Origin: Cloacibacillus sp.
Lineage (GTDB): Bacteria > Synergistota > Synergistia > Synergistales > Synergistaceae
Length of the DNA: 18,535 nt
Reading direction: 5' to 3'
Assembly (NCBI RefSeq): GCF_020860125.1
Contig: NZ_JAJBUX010000079.1
Span: forward strand, 1 to 18,535
Position numbers and translations under genes: made by a program. This document shows positions 1 through 8,180 of this stretch, one piece after another. The notes below the pieces were generated by a model. That model ran no database searches. It had not been told where the DNA came from and saw nothing but the letters and a program-made list of their open reading frames with translations. How positions within the stretch are numbered: position 1 is the stretch's first letter; each line of letters opens with the position of its first letter.

Positions 1-28
1 TTCCCCAGCCTAAATAAATAAAGACCGT

Positions 29-71
29 AAAGGGCCGCTTACCGCGTAAATCCGCCGCTAAGCGGCCCTTT
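29..71 (-). terminator. Rho-independent terminator of the AEC permease gene
   Basis: A 13-bp perfect inverted repeat (AAAGGGCCGCTTA at 29-41 against 59-71) with a 17-nt loop lies just downstream of the minus-strand permease stop. On the minus strand the stem is followed by T-rich sequence (TTT, then CTTTATTTATTTA). The arms also end in A/T runs for the other strand, so it may work in both directions. Confidence 0.8.
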
Positions 72-83
72 GTAAATTAAGAA

Positions 84-1004
84 TCAAATCCCCATCAGCA
101 TCATACATACAGTCATCGCGGCGATGCTCAGGATGATGGATATGGAACCGGCGAAGCCTGCCAGGCCGATATCCCCGCCGCAGCGGGCGGTGAATATCGG
201 CGCGAGCGCGGAGACGGACGAGAAAACGACGAGCGCCAGCACCTGGCGTATCACCAGCGAAAAGGGCGTGCAGAAATATAAAAACAGCGCCAGCGCCGCC
301 GAGACGGCATAGCGTATGGCGAGCGTCGCGGAGGCCGCCGCCAGTTCTCCGCGCCCCAGCCGTATCTCGATCATCATTCCGATCATGAACATAGCCACGA
401 AGGCGTTGGCCGCGCCGATCGGCGCCGCGAGGACGAGCAGCCATCCGGGAACGGTGAGGCCGAGGGAGACCCATGCCATGGCGATGATGTAAATCAAAAA
501 GGGAACGGTGGAAAAGACTCTTTTTATGAGCTCTTTGACCGGCAGCCTCTCCGCGCCCTCCACGGCGGGGGAGGCCGATACGATCGCGTAGGTGCCGCCG
601 CAGGCGAAGAGCGCGTTCCCTATGTCGAACATACAGGTGACCAGTATGCCGTAGGGGCCGAGTATGCCGCCGATATAGGGCAGCGTGAAGGTGCCGATCT
701 GATATCCAGGCAGGGCAAAGAGCTGAAAGATACGTTCCTTCCTCGCGGAGCGCGCGGTGATGAACCAGGCGGCGGCGATCATCGCCGCATTGCAGAGCGC
801 CCCGAGCAGAACGACGATAAAGAGGGAATAATCCTGCTCATAGCTCCCGAAGCCGGTGATGATAGCCGCGGGCAGCGTGACGTTCATGCAGATCTTCGCC
901 GCCACGTCATAATCATCCTTACCGAAGAGGCCGACGCGTTTCAGAAAATATCCGAGGGCTATTATAAAAATCGAGGCGAAAGCGCGCTCCAAAGCCGTTC
1001 CCAC
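84..1004 (-). CDS. AEC (auxin efflux carrier) family permease
   Basis: This is a hydrophobic protein of about 306 residues with roughly ten membrane segments arranged as two similar halves. It matches the AEC family in length and in its N-terminal pattern (IIALGYFLKRVGLF followed by an N-V-T-L-P segment). AEC members transport organic anions such as malate or malonate, amino acids or, in plants, auxin; the substrate here cannot be read from sequence. I chose a GTG start at 1004 because GGAG lies 9 nt upstream of it. A TTG at 1019 is possible but has no properly spaced ribosome site. The gene follows the molybdenum hydroxylase genes in the same direction, but a 240-nt gap with its own promoter separates them, so it may be transcribed independently. 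It probably moves a substrate or product of the upstream catabolic cluster. Family assignment is firm; substrate is unknown. Confidence 0.85.
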   Translation of the reverse strand: MGTALERAFASIFIIALGYFLKRVGLFGKDDYDVAAKICMNVTLPAAIITGFGSYEQDYSLFIVVLLGALCNAAMIAAAWFITARSARKERIFQLFALPGYQIGTFTLPYIGGILGPYGILVTCMFDIGNALFACGGTYAIVSASPAVEGAERLPVKELIKRVFSTVPFLIYIIAMAWVSLGLTVPGWLLVLAAPIGAANAFVAMFMIGMMIEIRLGRGELAAASATLAIRYAVSAALALFLYFCTPFSLVIRQVLALVVFSSVSALAPIFTARCGGDIGLAGFAGSISIILSIAAMTVCMMLMGI

Positions 1005-1041
1005 GGCATAACACTCCAATCCCTCTGCGCTGCGGCAGAAA

Positions 1042-1069
1042 TACGGGAGAGAGATTTTTTATTCCCGTA
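1042..1069 (-). other. 5'-UTR hairpin of the AEC gene
   Basis: Seven-base arms TACGGGA (1042-1048) and TCCCGTA (1063-1069) enclose a 14-nt A/T-rich loop. The hairpin falls between the predicted promoter (1077-1105) and the ribosome site of the AEC gene, so it would be part of its leader. It could affect message stability or translation; nothing more can be said from sequence. Confidence 0.4.
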
Positions 1070-1076
1070 CCGTGGG

Positions 1077-1105
1077 ATTATATACCATTGTGTGCGTGAT
1101 GATAA
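1077..1105 (-). promoter_or_regulatory. Sigma-70-type promoter of the AEC gene
   Basis: Read on the minus strand: -35 TTATCA (1100-1105), a 17-nt spacer, and a perfect -10 TATAAT (1077-1082). It lies about 75 nt upstream of the chosen GTG start and supports independent transcription of the permease. Confidence 0.6.
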
Positions 1106-1203
1106 GTACAAAGGCTACGGGTGCCGGTATGCGCCGCTGTTTTTATTCTCGTGGAGGTCTTGTTCTGAAATCCCTGCCGCCAAAATCATACAAAAATATA
1201 AGA

Positions 1204-1235
1204 GGCCGCGGGGCTTTCCGGAAGAAAAGGCGGCC
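1204..1235 (-). terminator. Possible terminator after the FAD subunit gene
   Basis: GGCCGC (1204-1209) pairs with GCGGCC (1230-1235). On the minus strand the stem is followed within a few bases by TTATATTTTTG. It begins ten bases past the FAD-subunit stop codon. The stem is short and the loop long, so this is a weak call. Confidence 0.4.
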
Positions 1236-1245
1236 CCCGTTTAAT

Positions 1246-2118
1246 TTAATTTATGCCAGGGCAGGACAGCGGCGAAAGCAGGTCGAGCGCCAGCCCCTTT
1301 ACCGCCTCTCGTTTGTACGGCTGCGAATAGCGTCCGGGAATTGCCAGATCGACCTCTTTTGTCATCGCTTCGGCGAAACGGATTTTTGTCTTCTCTGTAA
1401 GGAGGACGCCGTCTATTGCGGAGGCGGATATCCGCGCATCGACGGGAGCCTTACCCAGGGCCCCCAGTATCACGACAGGGGCCGTGATCACGCCGTTGTG
1501 AAATTCCGCGCTGAGCGCGGCGCTTAGACGGGCGATGGATACGGCCCTGCGCGATCCCAGCTTGGCGAACAGATTGACGTTACCCTCACGAGGTTTGGGG
1601 ATCTCTATGCGGATAATGGCCTCGTCAAACTTAAGCTTTGCGGGGCTTTCCGGGGAGACGATCTCTTTTACGGTCCGGCGCGTCTCTTCGCCCTTCGCGT
1701 TTATGATCACGACTCTCGCATCCAGGGCCGCCAGCGGCGGCATCATGTCTCCCGCCGGCGAAGCGTTTGCGAGGTTGCCTCCAATCGTTCCGCAGTTGCG
1801 TATCTGTTTCGACCCTACACCTGACGCCGCGCTTTGGAGAGAGAAAAAATATTTTTTGATTAGCGGGTCGTTCTCCATTTCTGTGAAAGTTACGGCGCCT
1901 CCGATCGTAATTTTATCCTCTTCCTCATATTCGGCGATATCGCACATTGCCGCCGTACGGCTGACGTCGATAAGGATATCCGGACAGGCCTCTCCCTCGT
2001 GTATTGCGATCGTAAGGTCGGTGCCGCCGGCAATTATCCTGCTCCGTTCCGTCGCCTTGGATAAGGCCGCGGTAAGTTCCTCTAAAGACCGGGGGCTGTA
2101 CATCTTTATGTTATTCAT
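1246..2118 (-). CDS. Molybdenum hydroxylase FAD-binding subunit (xanthine dehydrogenase family)
   Basis: This 290-residue protein is the medium, FAD-carrying subunit of a xanthine-dehydrogenase/CO-dehydrogenase-type hydroxylase. It passes electrons from the iron-sulfur subunit to an acceptor. Both family FAD-loop motifs are present: GGTDL near residues 31-35 and TIGGNLANASPAGD at 111-124. The length is normal for the family. The ATG at 2118 is chosen because AGGAGGAGG lies just upstream and because the preceding gene's stop (2111-2113) overlaps it by 8 bases, typical of translational coupling. Upstream in-frame codons would intrude deeply into the 2Fe-2S gene. It is the last of three subunit genes in the order Mo - 2Fe-2S - FAD. 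The substrate of the complex is not deducible from this subunit. Confidence 0.92.
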   Translation of the reverse strand: MNNIKMYSPRSLEELTAALSKATERSRIIAGGTDLTIAIHEGEACPDILIDVSRTAAMCDIAEYEEEDKITIGGAVTFTEMENDPLIKKYFFSLQSAASGVGSKQIRNCGTIGGNLANASPAGDMMPPLAALDARVVIINAKGEETRRTVKEIVSPESPAKLKFDEAIIRIEIPKPREGNVNLFAKLGSRRAVSIARLSAALSAEFHNGVITAPVVILGALGKAPVDARISASAIDGVLLTEKTKIRFAEAMTKEVDLAIPGRYSQPYKREAVKGLALDLLSPLSCPGIN

Positions 2119-2605
2119 TGGGGCACGCCTCCTCCTTAGCGCTCCGAAGCACCGCGGCCGCCTCTTTGACGGCGCGCGAGATCGCGCTGTAGTCGCCGCA
2201 GCGGCAGAGGTTGCCCGCGATGGCGGTCCGTATATCTTCTTCCGTAGGGTCGGGATTTTCATAGAGCAGGGCAGCGGCGGACATCAACATGCCGGGCGTG
2301 CAGTAGCCGCACTGTATCGCGCCGTGTTTGATAAAGGCCTTCTGCAGCGGTGAAAGGCTGCCGTCGCTCTCTGCGAGCCCCTCCACCGTAAGCAGCGACC
2401 TGCCGTCTATCTGTCCGGTGAGCATCAGGCAGGAGTGGACGGCCCTCTTGTCCACGATGACGGTGCATGTGCCGCATTCGCCCTCGCCGCAGCCCTCTTT
2501 AGCGCCGGTAAGTCCCATCTCGTCGCGCAGGAAATCCAGCAGCCTCGCCGCCGGGTCGGCCTCCATCTCGTATCTTTTGCCGTTTAACTCAAATTTTATC
2601 AACAT
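2111..2605 (-). CDS. Molybdenum hydroxylase 2Fe-2S subunit (xanthine dehydrogenase family)
   Basis: This is a 164-residue two-cluster ferredoxin-like subunit. The N-terminal plant-type [2Fe-2S] domain has Cys39, Cys44, Cys47 and Cys59 in the CxxxxCxxC...C pattern. The C-terminal helical domain has Cys99, Cys102, Cys134 and Cys136 (CGYC and CRC). All eight ligands are present, so the electron path from molybdenum to FAD should be intact. Its start lies 6 bases past the stop of the Mo-subunit gene, and its end overlaps the FAD-subunit start by 8 bases, so the three genes are almost certainly one operon. No signal peptide is seen, consistent with a cytoplasmic enzyme. Confidence 0.95.
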   Translation of the reverse strand: MLIKFELNGKRYEMEADPAARLLDFLRDEMGLTGAKEGCGEGECGTCTVIVDKRAVHSCLMLTGQIDGRSLLTVEGLAESDGSLSPLQKAFIKHGAIQCGYCTPGMLMSAAALLYENPDPTEEDIRTAIAGNLCRCGDYSAISRAVKEAAAVLRSAKEEACPNE

Positions 2606-2611
2606 CGAGCA

Positions 2612-4873
2612 TCACCCCTTTATCAGCCTGAAGGCTTCCACTATGCGTTCCGAAGTGAGCGGAAGCTCTCTGATCGACGTACCCAGCGCGTTGTTGACCG
2701 CGTTCACGATGGCGGCCGCCCCCGGAACGGTGGAAATCTCACCGATGCTTTTTGCCCCGAAGGGGCCCTTATCGCCGCCCTCCTCAACGAGGATAGCCTT
2801 GACCGCCGGCATATCGACTGCATTGAGAGTGTTGTATTTTTTAAGGGAATCTTTTGTAGGGAAGCCCTTTGAATTTATTCCCAAATCTTCGCAGAGGGCG
2901 AACCCGGCCGCCATCTGCACGCCGCCGCCGATCTGGTTGAATACCATCTGCCTGTTGATCGCCTGGCCGATATCGTTGACGGAGAGGAAATCGGTGATCT
3001 TTACCAGCCCCGTGAGGGTGTCCACCTCGGCCTCCGCGAAATTTACCGCGTAAGAGCCGGGGTTGGAATCGCTTCTATAGGAATTGGTGAGAATCATCTC
3101 CGTACTTAGCTCGTTGATCGCCCTTGCTGCAAGTTCCCTGTAGTTTATGCCGCCGGCCGCGGCGTCCGTGACGGCCACGCGCCCATCACGCAGCGTAAGG
3201 CTCGACGCGGGAATGCCGAGCAGCTTGGAGGCGGTCCTGAGCATCAGCTCTTTAAATTTTTCCGCGGTCTCTTTAGCGCAGGCGCCGGCGACGTAGGTGG
3301 TTCTGCTGCCGTAGGTTCCGCAGTCATAAGGCGTGAATTTGGTGTCGCCCTCCGTGACGAAGATGAGGTCTGGGTCCATACGCAGCACCTCTGCGAGGAT
3401 GATCTGCATTGAGCGTACAGTGCCGCAGCCGACGTCGTGTACCGAGGTCCGCAGGTTGACGGTGCCGTCCTCGTTAATACTCAGCGTCATGCCGCTAAGG
3501 TCTGGTGAGCCGGAGAAGATGCCGTTCTTATGCGCGCCGCAGGCGATTCCCACCCCGCGGCGAAAGCGGCCCTGTCCGTGAGGCGCGGCAAACCGCTCCT
3601 TCCAGCGAAATGCCTCCGCGCCCTCCCTGAGGCATCTTTTAATCTGCGCACTACCCAGCGAAATGCCGTTGCAGATATCGACGTCGCCGGCCTCGACCAC
3701 ATTTTTGAGCCGCAGTTCGACGGGGTCTGTCTTGAGCTTGCGCGCGGCGTCATCCATATGCAGCTCCAGCGCCGTCATGATCTCGGGGCTGCCCCAGCCG
3801 CGCATTCCGCCCGCGATGGGGGAATTCGAATAACAGACCCTGCCGCGATGTCTGTACAGCGGACAACGGTAAAGGCGCGGTATCTTACCGCTGACGGCAT
3901 GGGCGAAATCAAGTCCTGAACTGCAGTAGGCCCCAGAATCGACAAGGTTGTCGACTTCGCAGGAAAGTATACGCCCGCCGGCGTCGAAGGCGGTCGTTAT
4001 TTTCGTGGCGCAGTCCGTCCTGTTTATTGTCGCGATCATACTTTCGCGCCGCGTAAGATGGAGTTTGACGGGGCGCTCCAGCTTTTTGGCCACGAAAGCG
4101 ACGAGCGGTTCATAGATAAATTCCTGCTTTCCCCCAAAAGATCCCCCCATCGGGACCTTTACGACACGGACTTTGGAATATGGCAGGCCCAGCATATCGG
4201 CGACCACCGTGCGTATACCGTAGATGCCCTGCGTGGGAGTCCAGATGGTGACCCCGTCCTGCGCGTTCCAGTCGGCCAGATAAGAATGTGTCTCCATGGC
4301 GACGTGGTTCATCTTCTGTGTCCGTATGTCGGTCGTGACCCTGAAGGCCTCCTCCGCGCCGGTGGCGAATTGCTTCCCCTCGCGGACCCTTTCAAATTCT
4401 TCGATCAGGTTGCCGCCCTCGTGTATCGGCGCGGCGCCGTCTCTCAGGCTCTCGGCGGGGGAGGCCATTACCGGCAGTTCTTCATATTCAACCTTCACCA
4501 GCCTTGCCGCTCTCTCCGCCGCGGCCTTTGTCTCGCAGGCGACGACCGCGATGATATCTCCAACGAAGCGGGCTTTGTCCGTAAAAATGTACCTGTCTTC
4601 CGGGCAGTCCGGCTGATCGGGAAACGTCCTGTAACTGTTGAATTTTTTCCCCTGGTAATCTTTATAGCTGAATATGGCCCGGTAGCCGCTGACCTTTTCG
4701 GCCTCGGAGACGTCTATATTTTTTATTAGAGCGTGGCCGGCTTCGCTCAAAATCAATTTCAAATGGAGTTCTCTGTACAGGTTTATATCCGAGGCGAATT
4801 TCATCGCCCCCGTCGCCTTCGCGGCCGCGTCGTTTATGCTGAAGGATTCCCCGACAAAATCATATTTATTCAT
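2612..4873 (-). CDS. Molybdenum hydroxylase catalytic (molybdopterin-binding) subunit
   Basis: This 753-residue large subunit hydroxylates a heterocycle or aldehyde using water as oxygen donor. Visible family signatures are GGSFGGKQE (about 243-251), RGWGSPE (about 358-364, where the xanthine dehydrogenase substrate-binding Arg lies), DVGCGT, and a C-terminal KSIGE whose Glu (about 712) aligns with the catalytic base of xanthine oxidases. The presence of both Arg and Glu favours a purine- or imidazole-like ring over an aldehyde substrate, but this is inference. The ATG at 4873 has AGGA at a good distance; a longer reading from 4936 would add 21 unconserved residues. It follows the NSS symporter after about 100 nt. 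Subunit order and tight spacing mark an operon with the next two genes. Family is certain; substrate is open. Confidence 0.93.
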   Translation of the reverse strand: MNKYDFVGESFSINDAAAKATGAMKFASDINLYRELHLKLILSEAGHALIKNIDVSEAEKVSGYRAIFSYKDYQGKKFNSYRTFPDQPDCPEDRYIFTDKARFVGDIIAVVACETKAAAERAARLVKVEYEELPVMASPAESLRDGAAPIHEGGNLIEEFERVREGKQFATGAEEAFRVTTDIRTQKMNHVAMETHSYLADWNAQDGVTIWTPTQGIYGIRTVVADMLGLPYSKVRVVKVPMGGSFGGKQEFIYEPLVAFVAKKLERPVKLHLTRRESMIATINRTDCATKITTAFDAGGRILSCEVDNLVDSGAYCSSGLDFAHAVSGKIPRLYRCPLYRHRGRVCYSNSPIAGGMRGWGSPEIMTALELHMDDAARKLKTDPVELRLKNVVEAGDVDICNGISLGSAQIKRCLREGAEAFRWKERFAAPHGQGRFRRGVGIACGAHKNGIFSGSPDLSGMTLSINEDGTVNLRTSVHDVGCGTVRSMQIILAEVLRMDPDLIFVTEGDTKFTPYDCGTYGSRTTYVAGACAKETAEKFKELMLRTASKLLGIPASSLTLRDGRVAVTDAAAGGINYRELAARAINELSTEMILTNSYRSDSNPGSYAVNFAEAEVDTLTGLVKITDFLSVNDIGQAINRQMVFNQIGGGVQMAAGFALCEDLGINSKGFPTKDSLKKYNTLNAVDMPAVKAILVEEGGDKGPFGAKSIGEISTVPGAAAIVNAVNNALGTSIRELPLTSERIVEAFRLIKG

Positions 4874-4973
4874 ACCGGATTCCTCATCTCTGTAGAATGG
4901 GATATAACTTGAACAAAGCTCTCCGCCGCGTATCATTTTGCCGACGAGACGGAACGGAGAGCCATACTTTTAT

Positions 4974-6272
4974 TTACAATGTGCAGAGGCTTGTAATATT
5001 GATAACGAGCAGCGCTGCGGGAACGACATATTTTATCGCAAAGGCCCATATCTCCCGATGGGAGGTTATTCCGGCGGCGTTGAGCGCCCTCTCCGGCCCC
5101 CATACCCAGCCGAAGAAGATGGAGCTTATCAGCGCGCCGCCGTTTAGGAAGACATAGGATGTCACCCAGTCAAACCAATCGAAAGAGACTGTCGAAACTG
5201 AGTTCAGCCAGGCGAGCGCCGCCATAATGGGGACGATCACCGCAAGCGAGCGCGAACGTGAAATTTTAAAACGTTCGGTAGCGAAACAGACCAGCGTCTC
5301 GAGGCAGGCTATCTGTGAAGTCAGCATGGCGAGCATGAATAGCAGGACGGTCAGAACAGCGATGAGGTTTCCCCACGGCAGCTGCACAAAGACGTTGGGA
5401 AGCGTGATGAAGAGCAGTCCCGACCCCGCGCTGGGTTCAAGCCCAAAGGAGAAGATGCTCGGGAAGATCATCAGCCCGGCGCAGAAGGCGATCGCCGTGT
5501 CTCCCAAACAGACGACGATGCTGTTTTTAGAGAGATTAGTTTTGTCGTCAGGCAGGTAACTGCCAAAGACGATGCCGCAGCCGACGCCTACGCCGACGGA
5601 GAAGAGCGCCTGTCCCAGAGCGGCGATCAGCGCTTCGGCCGTAAATTTTGAAAAGTCTGGTCTCAGATAAAAATCAAGCCCAGCCCCGACGCCGGGTAAT
5701 GTCAATGAACGTATACAAAGCAGGATCAGAATGATGATCAGCGAGGGCATACATATATTATTAAGTCTTTCAAGTCCCTTTCTGACCCCCTTGAGTAGCG
5801 CGGCGGCGATGATCACGAGCAGGATCATCGACTGCGCCGCTATGAGGTTGCCCTGAGTTCTGTAGACCTCATAGCTGTTCGCTATCTCAGTGGGCGACAT
5901 ACCGTCGAAGGAGCCGGTCATGAATTTGAACAAATACCCAACCAGAATGCCGAATATCGGAGTCAGATAGGCCAGCCAGCAGAACGACACGGCTATCCCC
6001 AAAAAACCGGTGATACCCCAGCCCTTTGTTTTAGAGACCTCCTGGTAGGCCGCAATTGGCTCTTTGCGCGTAAGCCTTCCAAGTGAAAATTCCATTGTCA
6101 GCAAGGGGCAGGCGATGGCGAATAGTATGACGAGGTACATCAGCAGGAAGATGCCGCCGCCGTATTTACCGACTAGATAGGGAAACCTCCAGATATTGCC
6201 GCAGCCCACGGCGCAGCCAAGCGCGGAGAAGATAAAAGATAATTTGTTGCTGAAAGTTTCTTTTGTTGACAT
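4974..6272 (-). CDS. Neurotransmitter:sodium symporter (NSS/SNF) family transporter
   Basis: This 432-residue polytopic membrane protein has the NSS TM1 signature GNIWRFPY (residues 25-32), the unwound stretch that binds substrate and sodium, followed by the glycine-rich KYGGG. Length and a predicted 11-12 membrane segments match bacterial members such as LeuT, TnaT and MhsT, which import amino acids with Na+. GGGAGAG lies upstream of the ATG at 6272. Its position between the MIO-less lyase and the Mo hydroxylase suggests it imports the lyase substrate, an amino acid or amino-acid betaine. The NSS superfamily includes betaine/GABA carriers in animals, so a betaine is not excluded. No defect is seen. 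The substrate remains inference. Confidence 0.92.
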   Translation of the reverse strand: MSTKETFSNKLSFIFSALGCAVGCGNIWRFPYLVGKYGGGIFLLMYLVILFAIACPLLTMEFSLGRLTRKEPIAAYQEVSKTKGWGITGFLGIAVSFCWLAYLTPIFGILVGYLFKFMTGSFDGMSPTEIANSYEVYRTQGNLIAAQSMILLVIIAAALLKGVRKGLERLNNICMPSLIIILILLCIRSLTLPGVGAGLDFYLRPDFSKFTAEALIAALGQALFSVGVGVGCGIVFGSYLPDDKTNLSKNSIVVCLGDTAIAFCAGLMIFPSIFSFGLEPSAGSGLLFITLPNVFVQLPWGNLIAVLTVLLFMLAMLTSQIACLETLVCFATERFKISRSRSLAVIVPIMAALAWLNSVSTVSFDWFDWVTSYVFLNGGALISSIFFGWVWGPERALNAAGITSHREIWAFAIKYVVPAALLVINITSLCTL

Positions 6273-6313
6273 GTTGAGTCTCTCCCTTCCGTTTTTTAAT
6301 AACCGTCGGTCAT

Positions 6314-6400
6314 GTGTGCCGTCCGTATCCAGGGCGGTTCCCGTTCATGGCTCCGGCGTTTTGCTTTCTGTGCCGGCGGCCCGTTTGACGGACGGCGCAC
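6314..6400 (-). other. Large imperfect stem-loop between lyase and symporter genes
   Basis: In the 187-nt gap between the lyase stop and the symporter start, 6314-6326 and 6388-6400 are inverted repeats matching at 12 of 13 positions. Between them CCGGC (6353-6357) can pair with GCCGG (6372-6376). No long T-run follows on the minus strand, so it is more likely a message-processing or stability element, or a partial attenuator, than a full terminator. Confidence 0.45.
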
Positions 6401-6459
6401 CCGATTGCCTGATTACGCGTTAGTGATTTAGTTGATAAACTGAATTGACCGGCATTTTT

Positions 6460-8040
6460 CTAAAGCGCCAAGGTTCCGGCAATTTTTTCCGCGGTTTCGA
6501 TGATCGTCCCGTCGGATACCAGCGTAGCGGTGCTTTCAATGTCGGGGCCGAAATAGCGGTCCTTTTCCACCGGGGGGACGACCTCTCTGATTTTATCGTG
6601 GACGGCCTTCGTCGCGCTCGCGAAGCCATCCTCCTCCTTTTGCAGCAGGTCGAAGGCGCGGGTCATCGCCATCAGCTCTATGCCCAGCACGTAGTGCAGC
6701 TTTTTAGCGACCATCAGCGATTTTCTCGCCGCCCACCAGCCCATGCTGACGGGATCTTCCCAGTTCGCGCAGGTGGGGACGCTGTCTGCCGTCGCCGGAG
6801 CGCTGAGAGAGCGTATCTCGCCCACCAGCGCCGCCGCCGTATACTGGACTATCATGTAGCAGTTGTCTACGCCGGGCCTTTCGGCGAGGAACGCGGGGTA
6901 GGTCTGATTCAGATACCTGTTAGTCAGGCGGTCCGTTCTGCGTTCCGAGAACTTCGCGAGGTTTGCCGCCGCCATACAGAGAATATCAGCGCTGCCGCTC
7001 GCGAAGGTGGAATCAAAATTGGCTCCCATCAGCGCGGTGCCGTCGCCGCCTTCTGGGAACAGCACGGGGTTATCGCTGCACGAGGCCATCTCTTCAAGAA
7101 TATTCGCGGCGCAGTCCTTTATAAAGCGTTTGGACGCTCTGTGCATCTGCGGGATGCAGCGTAAAATATAGGCGTCCTGTACCTTGGCGTGGATATATTT
7201 TTTCATGATCGCGCTGTCTGAGAGCATAGCGCGGATGTTGGCCGCGCAGTTTGCCTGCTCAGGGTGTTTTTTCAGCGAATGCAGGCGCTCGTCACAGGCG
7301 AGGATCGTGCCGCGGAAGGCTTCGAAGGCCATCGCCGCCGCGACGTCCGCGGTCTGCGCCGCGATCAGGTTGTCATACAGAGCCAGCGCACTGACGCCGG
7401 TAGCGGCGTTCGCTCCGTTTGTCAGGCAGAGCCCCTCTTTGGGAGCCGGTGTCCAGGGCTTTTGCCCGATCTCCGCCAGCGCCTCCGCACCGCTCATCAG
7501 GCGTCCGTTATGCCACGCCCTGCCCTCGCCCATGAGGATGAGGTTGATCTGGCCCTCTATCGCCAAATACTGCACGGAGCCGTCCTGCGGCACATAGGGC
7601 GTAACATCGTTGTTCAAACATTCGGCGATAAGCGAAAGCGTCTCCGGCCTGATCCCCGAATATCCCTTTCCAAGGCTCAGAAGCTGCATCAGCCAGATCG
7701 CTCTCACGCACTCCTTTTTCAGCGGCTCCCCGACGGAAACTGAGTGCGAACGTAAAATATTGACCTGAAGCTCCACCGCCTGTTCCTGGGGGATGATTTT
7801 GCGCACATTGTCGCCAAATCCGGTCGTGAGGCCGTAAACCTTACGGTTTTCCGCGAGAAATTTTTCCGCGAGCTGCCGGGAGCGCGTCACCTGCTCCAGG
7901 TACTCCTGTGAAAAACTTACCTTCGCGCCAAAGCGTGCGACGGCGACAAACTCCTTGAGTGTTACGGGGGCCGCGCCCAGGCGGACCTGCCGTATCCTCT
8001 TAGCCTCAGTGATTTTAGAGATATCCAAAGAAACCTCCAT
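6460..8040 (-). CDS. Aromatic amino acid lyase family protein lacking the MIO triad (ergothionase-like candidate)
   Basis: This 526-residue protein is clearly of the histidine/phenylalanine/tyrosine ammonia-lyase superfamily. It has VYGLTTGFGDN (68-78, with the catalytic loop Tyr69), KEGLCLTNGAN, QDAYILRC (288-295, equivalents of the HAL Tyr/Arg pair), CSDNP, and WEDPVSMG. However, the segment that is GSVGASGDLAP in true ammonia-lyases reads GSVQYLAIEGQ (154-164). The Ala-Ser-Gly that cyclises into the electrophilic MIO group is absent. It cannot work as a normal HAL. Ergothionase, a HAL homologue that eliminates trimethylamine from ergothioneine, is known to do without MIO, so an elimination from a betaine with a good leaving group is the best guess. 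ATG 8040 is preceded by AGGAGG. It heads the minus-strand cluster and is divergent from a GntR regulator. 'Histidine ammonia-lyase' would be a misannotation. Confidence 0.88.
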   Translation of the reverse strand: MEVSLDISKITEAKRIRQVRLGAAPVTLKEFVAVARFGAKVSFSQEYLEQVTRSRQLAEKFLAENRKVYGLTTGFGDNVRKIIPQEQAVELQVNILRSHSVSVGEPLKKECVRAIWLMQLLSLGKGYSGIRPETLSLIAECLNNDVTPYVPQDGSVQYLAIEGQINLILMGEGRAWHNGRLMSGAEALAEIGQKPWTPAPKEGLCLTNGANAATGVSALALYDNLIAAQTADVAAAMAFEAFRGTILACDERLHSLKKHPEQANCAANIRAMLSDSAIMKKYIHAKVQDAYILRCIPQMHRASKRFIKDCAANILEEMASCSDNPVLFPEGGDGTALMGANFDSTFASGSADILCMAAANLAKFSERRTDRLTNRYLNQTYPAFLAERPGVDNCYMIVQYTAAALVGEIRSLSAPATADSVPTCANWEDPVSMGWWAARKSLMVAKKLHYVLGIELMAMTRAFDLLQKEEDGFASATKAVHDKIREVVPPVEKDRYFGPDIESTATLVSDGTIIETAEKIAGTLAL

Positions 8041-8098
8041 CCTGACTGCCTCCTTTTTTTGTGTGAACTGATAGAAATTATGTAGTACAATTACTGAT

Positions 8099-8114
8099 GT
8101 GCGGCATTCCGCAC
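8099..8114. promoter_or_regulatory. Palindrome in the divergent promoter region, probable GntR operator
   Basis: GTGCGG-CATT-CCGCAC is a perfect 6-bp inverted repeat in the 140-nt gap between the lyase gene and the divergent GntR gene. Its position and symmetry suit a dimeric repressor that controls both genes. It does not resemble the ATAGGCGGTAT element of the second GntR gene, so it is more likely bound by the regulator at 8181-8894. Confidence 0.5.
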
Positions 8115-8133
8115 GCTACGTATTGCACAAACA

Positions 8134-8142
8134 TGTTATACT
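8134..8142 (+). promoter_or_regulatory. Extended -10 promoter of the first GntR gene
   Basis: TGTTATACT matches the extended -10 form (TG-n-TATAcT) and lies about 39 nt before the TTG start. No clear -35 box is seen at the right distance. The palindrome at 8099-8114 would cover the -35 zone. Confidence 0.45.
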
Positions 8143-8180
8143 ATTGTTGAAATTTTAGCAAGAGGCAAAGAGGTGTTTTT

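Noticed and set aside
2119..2262. 48-codon extension of the FAD subunit
   Set aside because: It overlaps the conserved CRCG end of the 2Fe-2S gene, and a strong ribosome site marks the ATG at 2118.
4874..4936. 21-codon extension of the Mo subunit
   Set aside because: It has no family similarity; the internal ATG at 4873 has a good ribosome site and starts at the usual family N-terminus.
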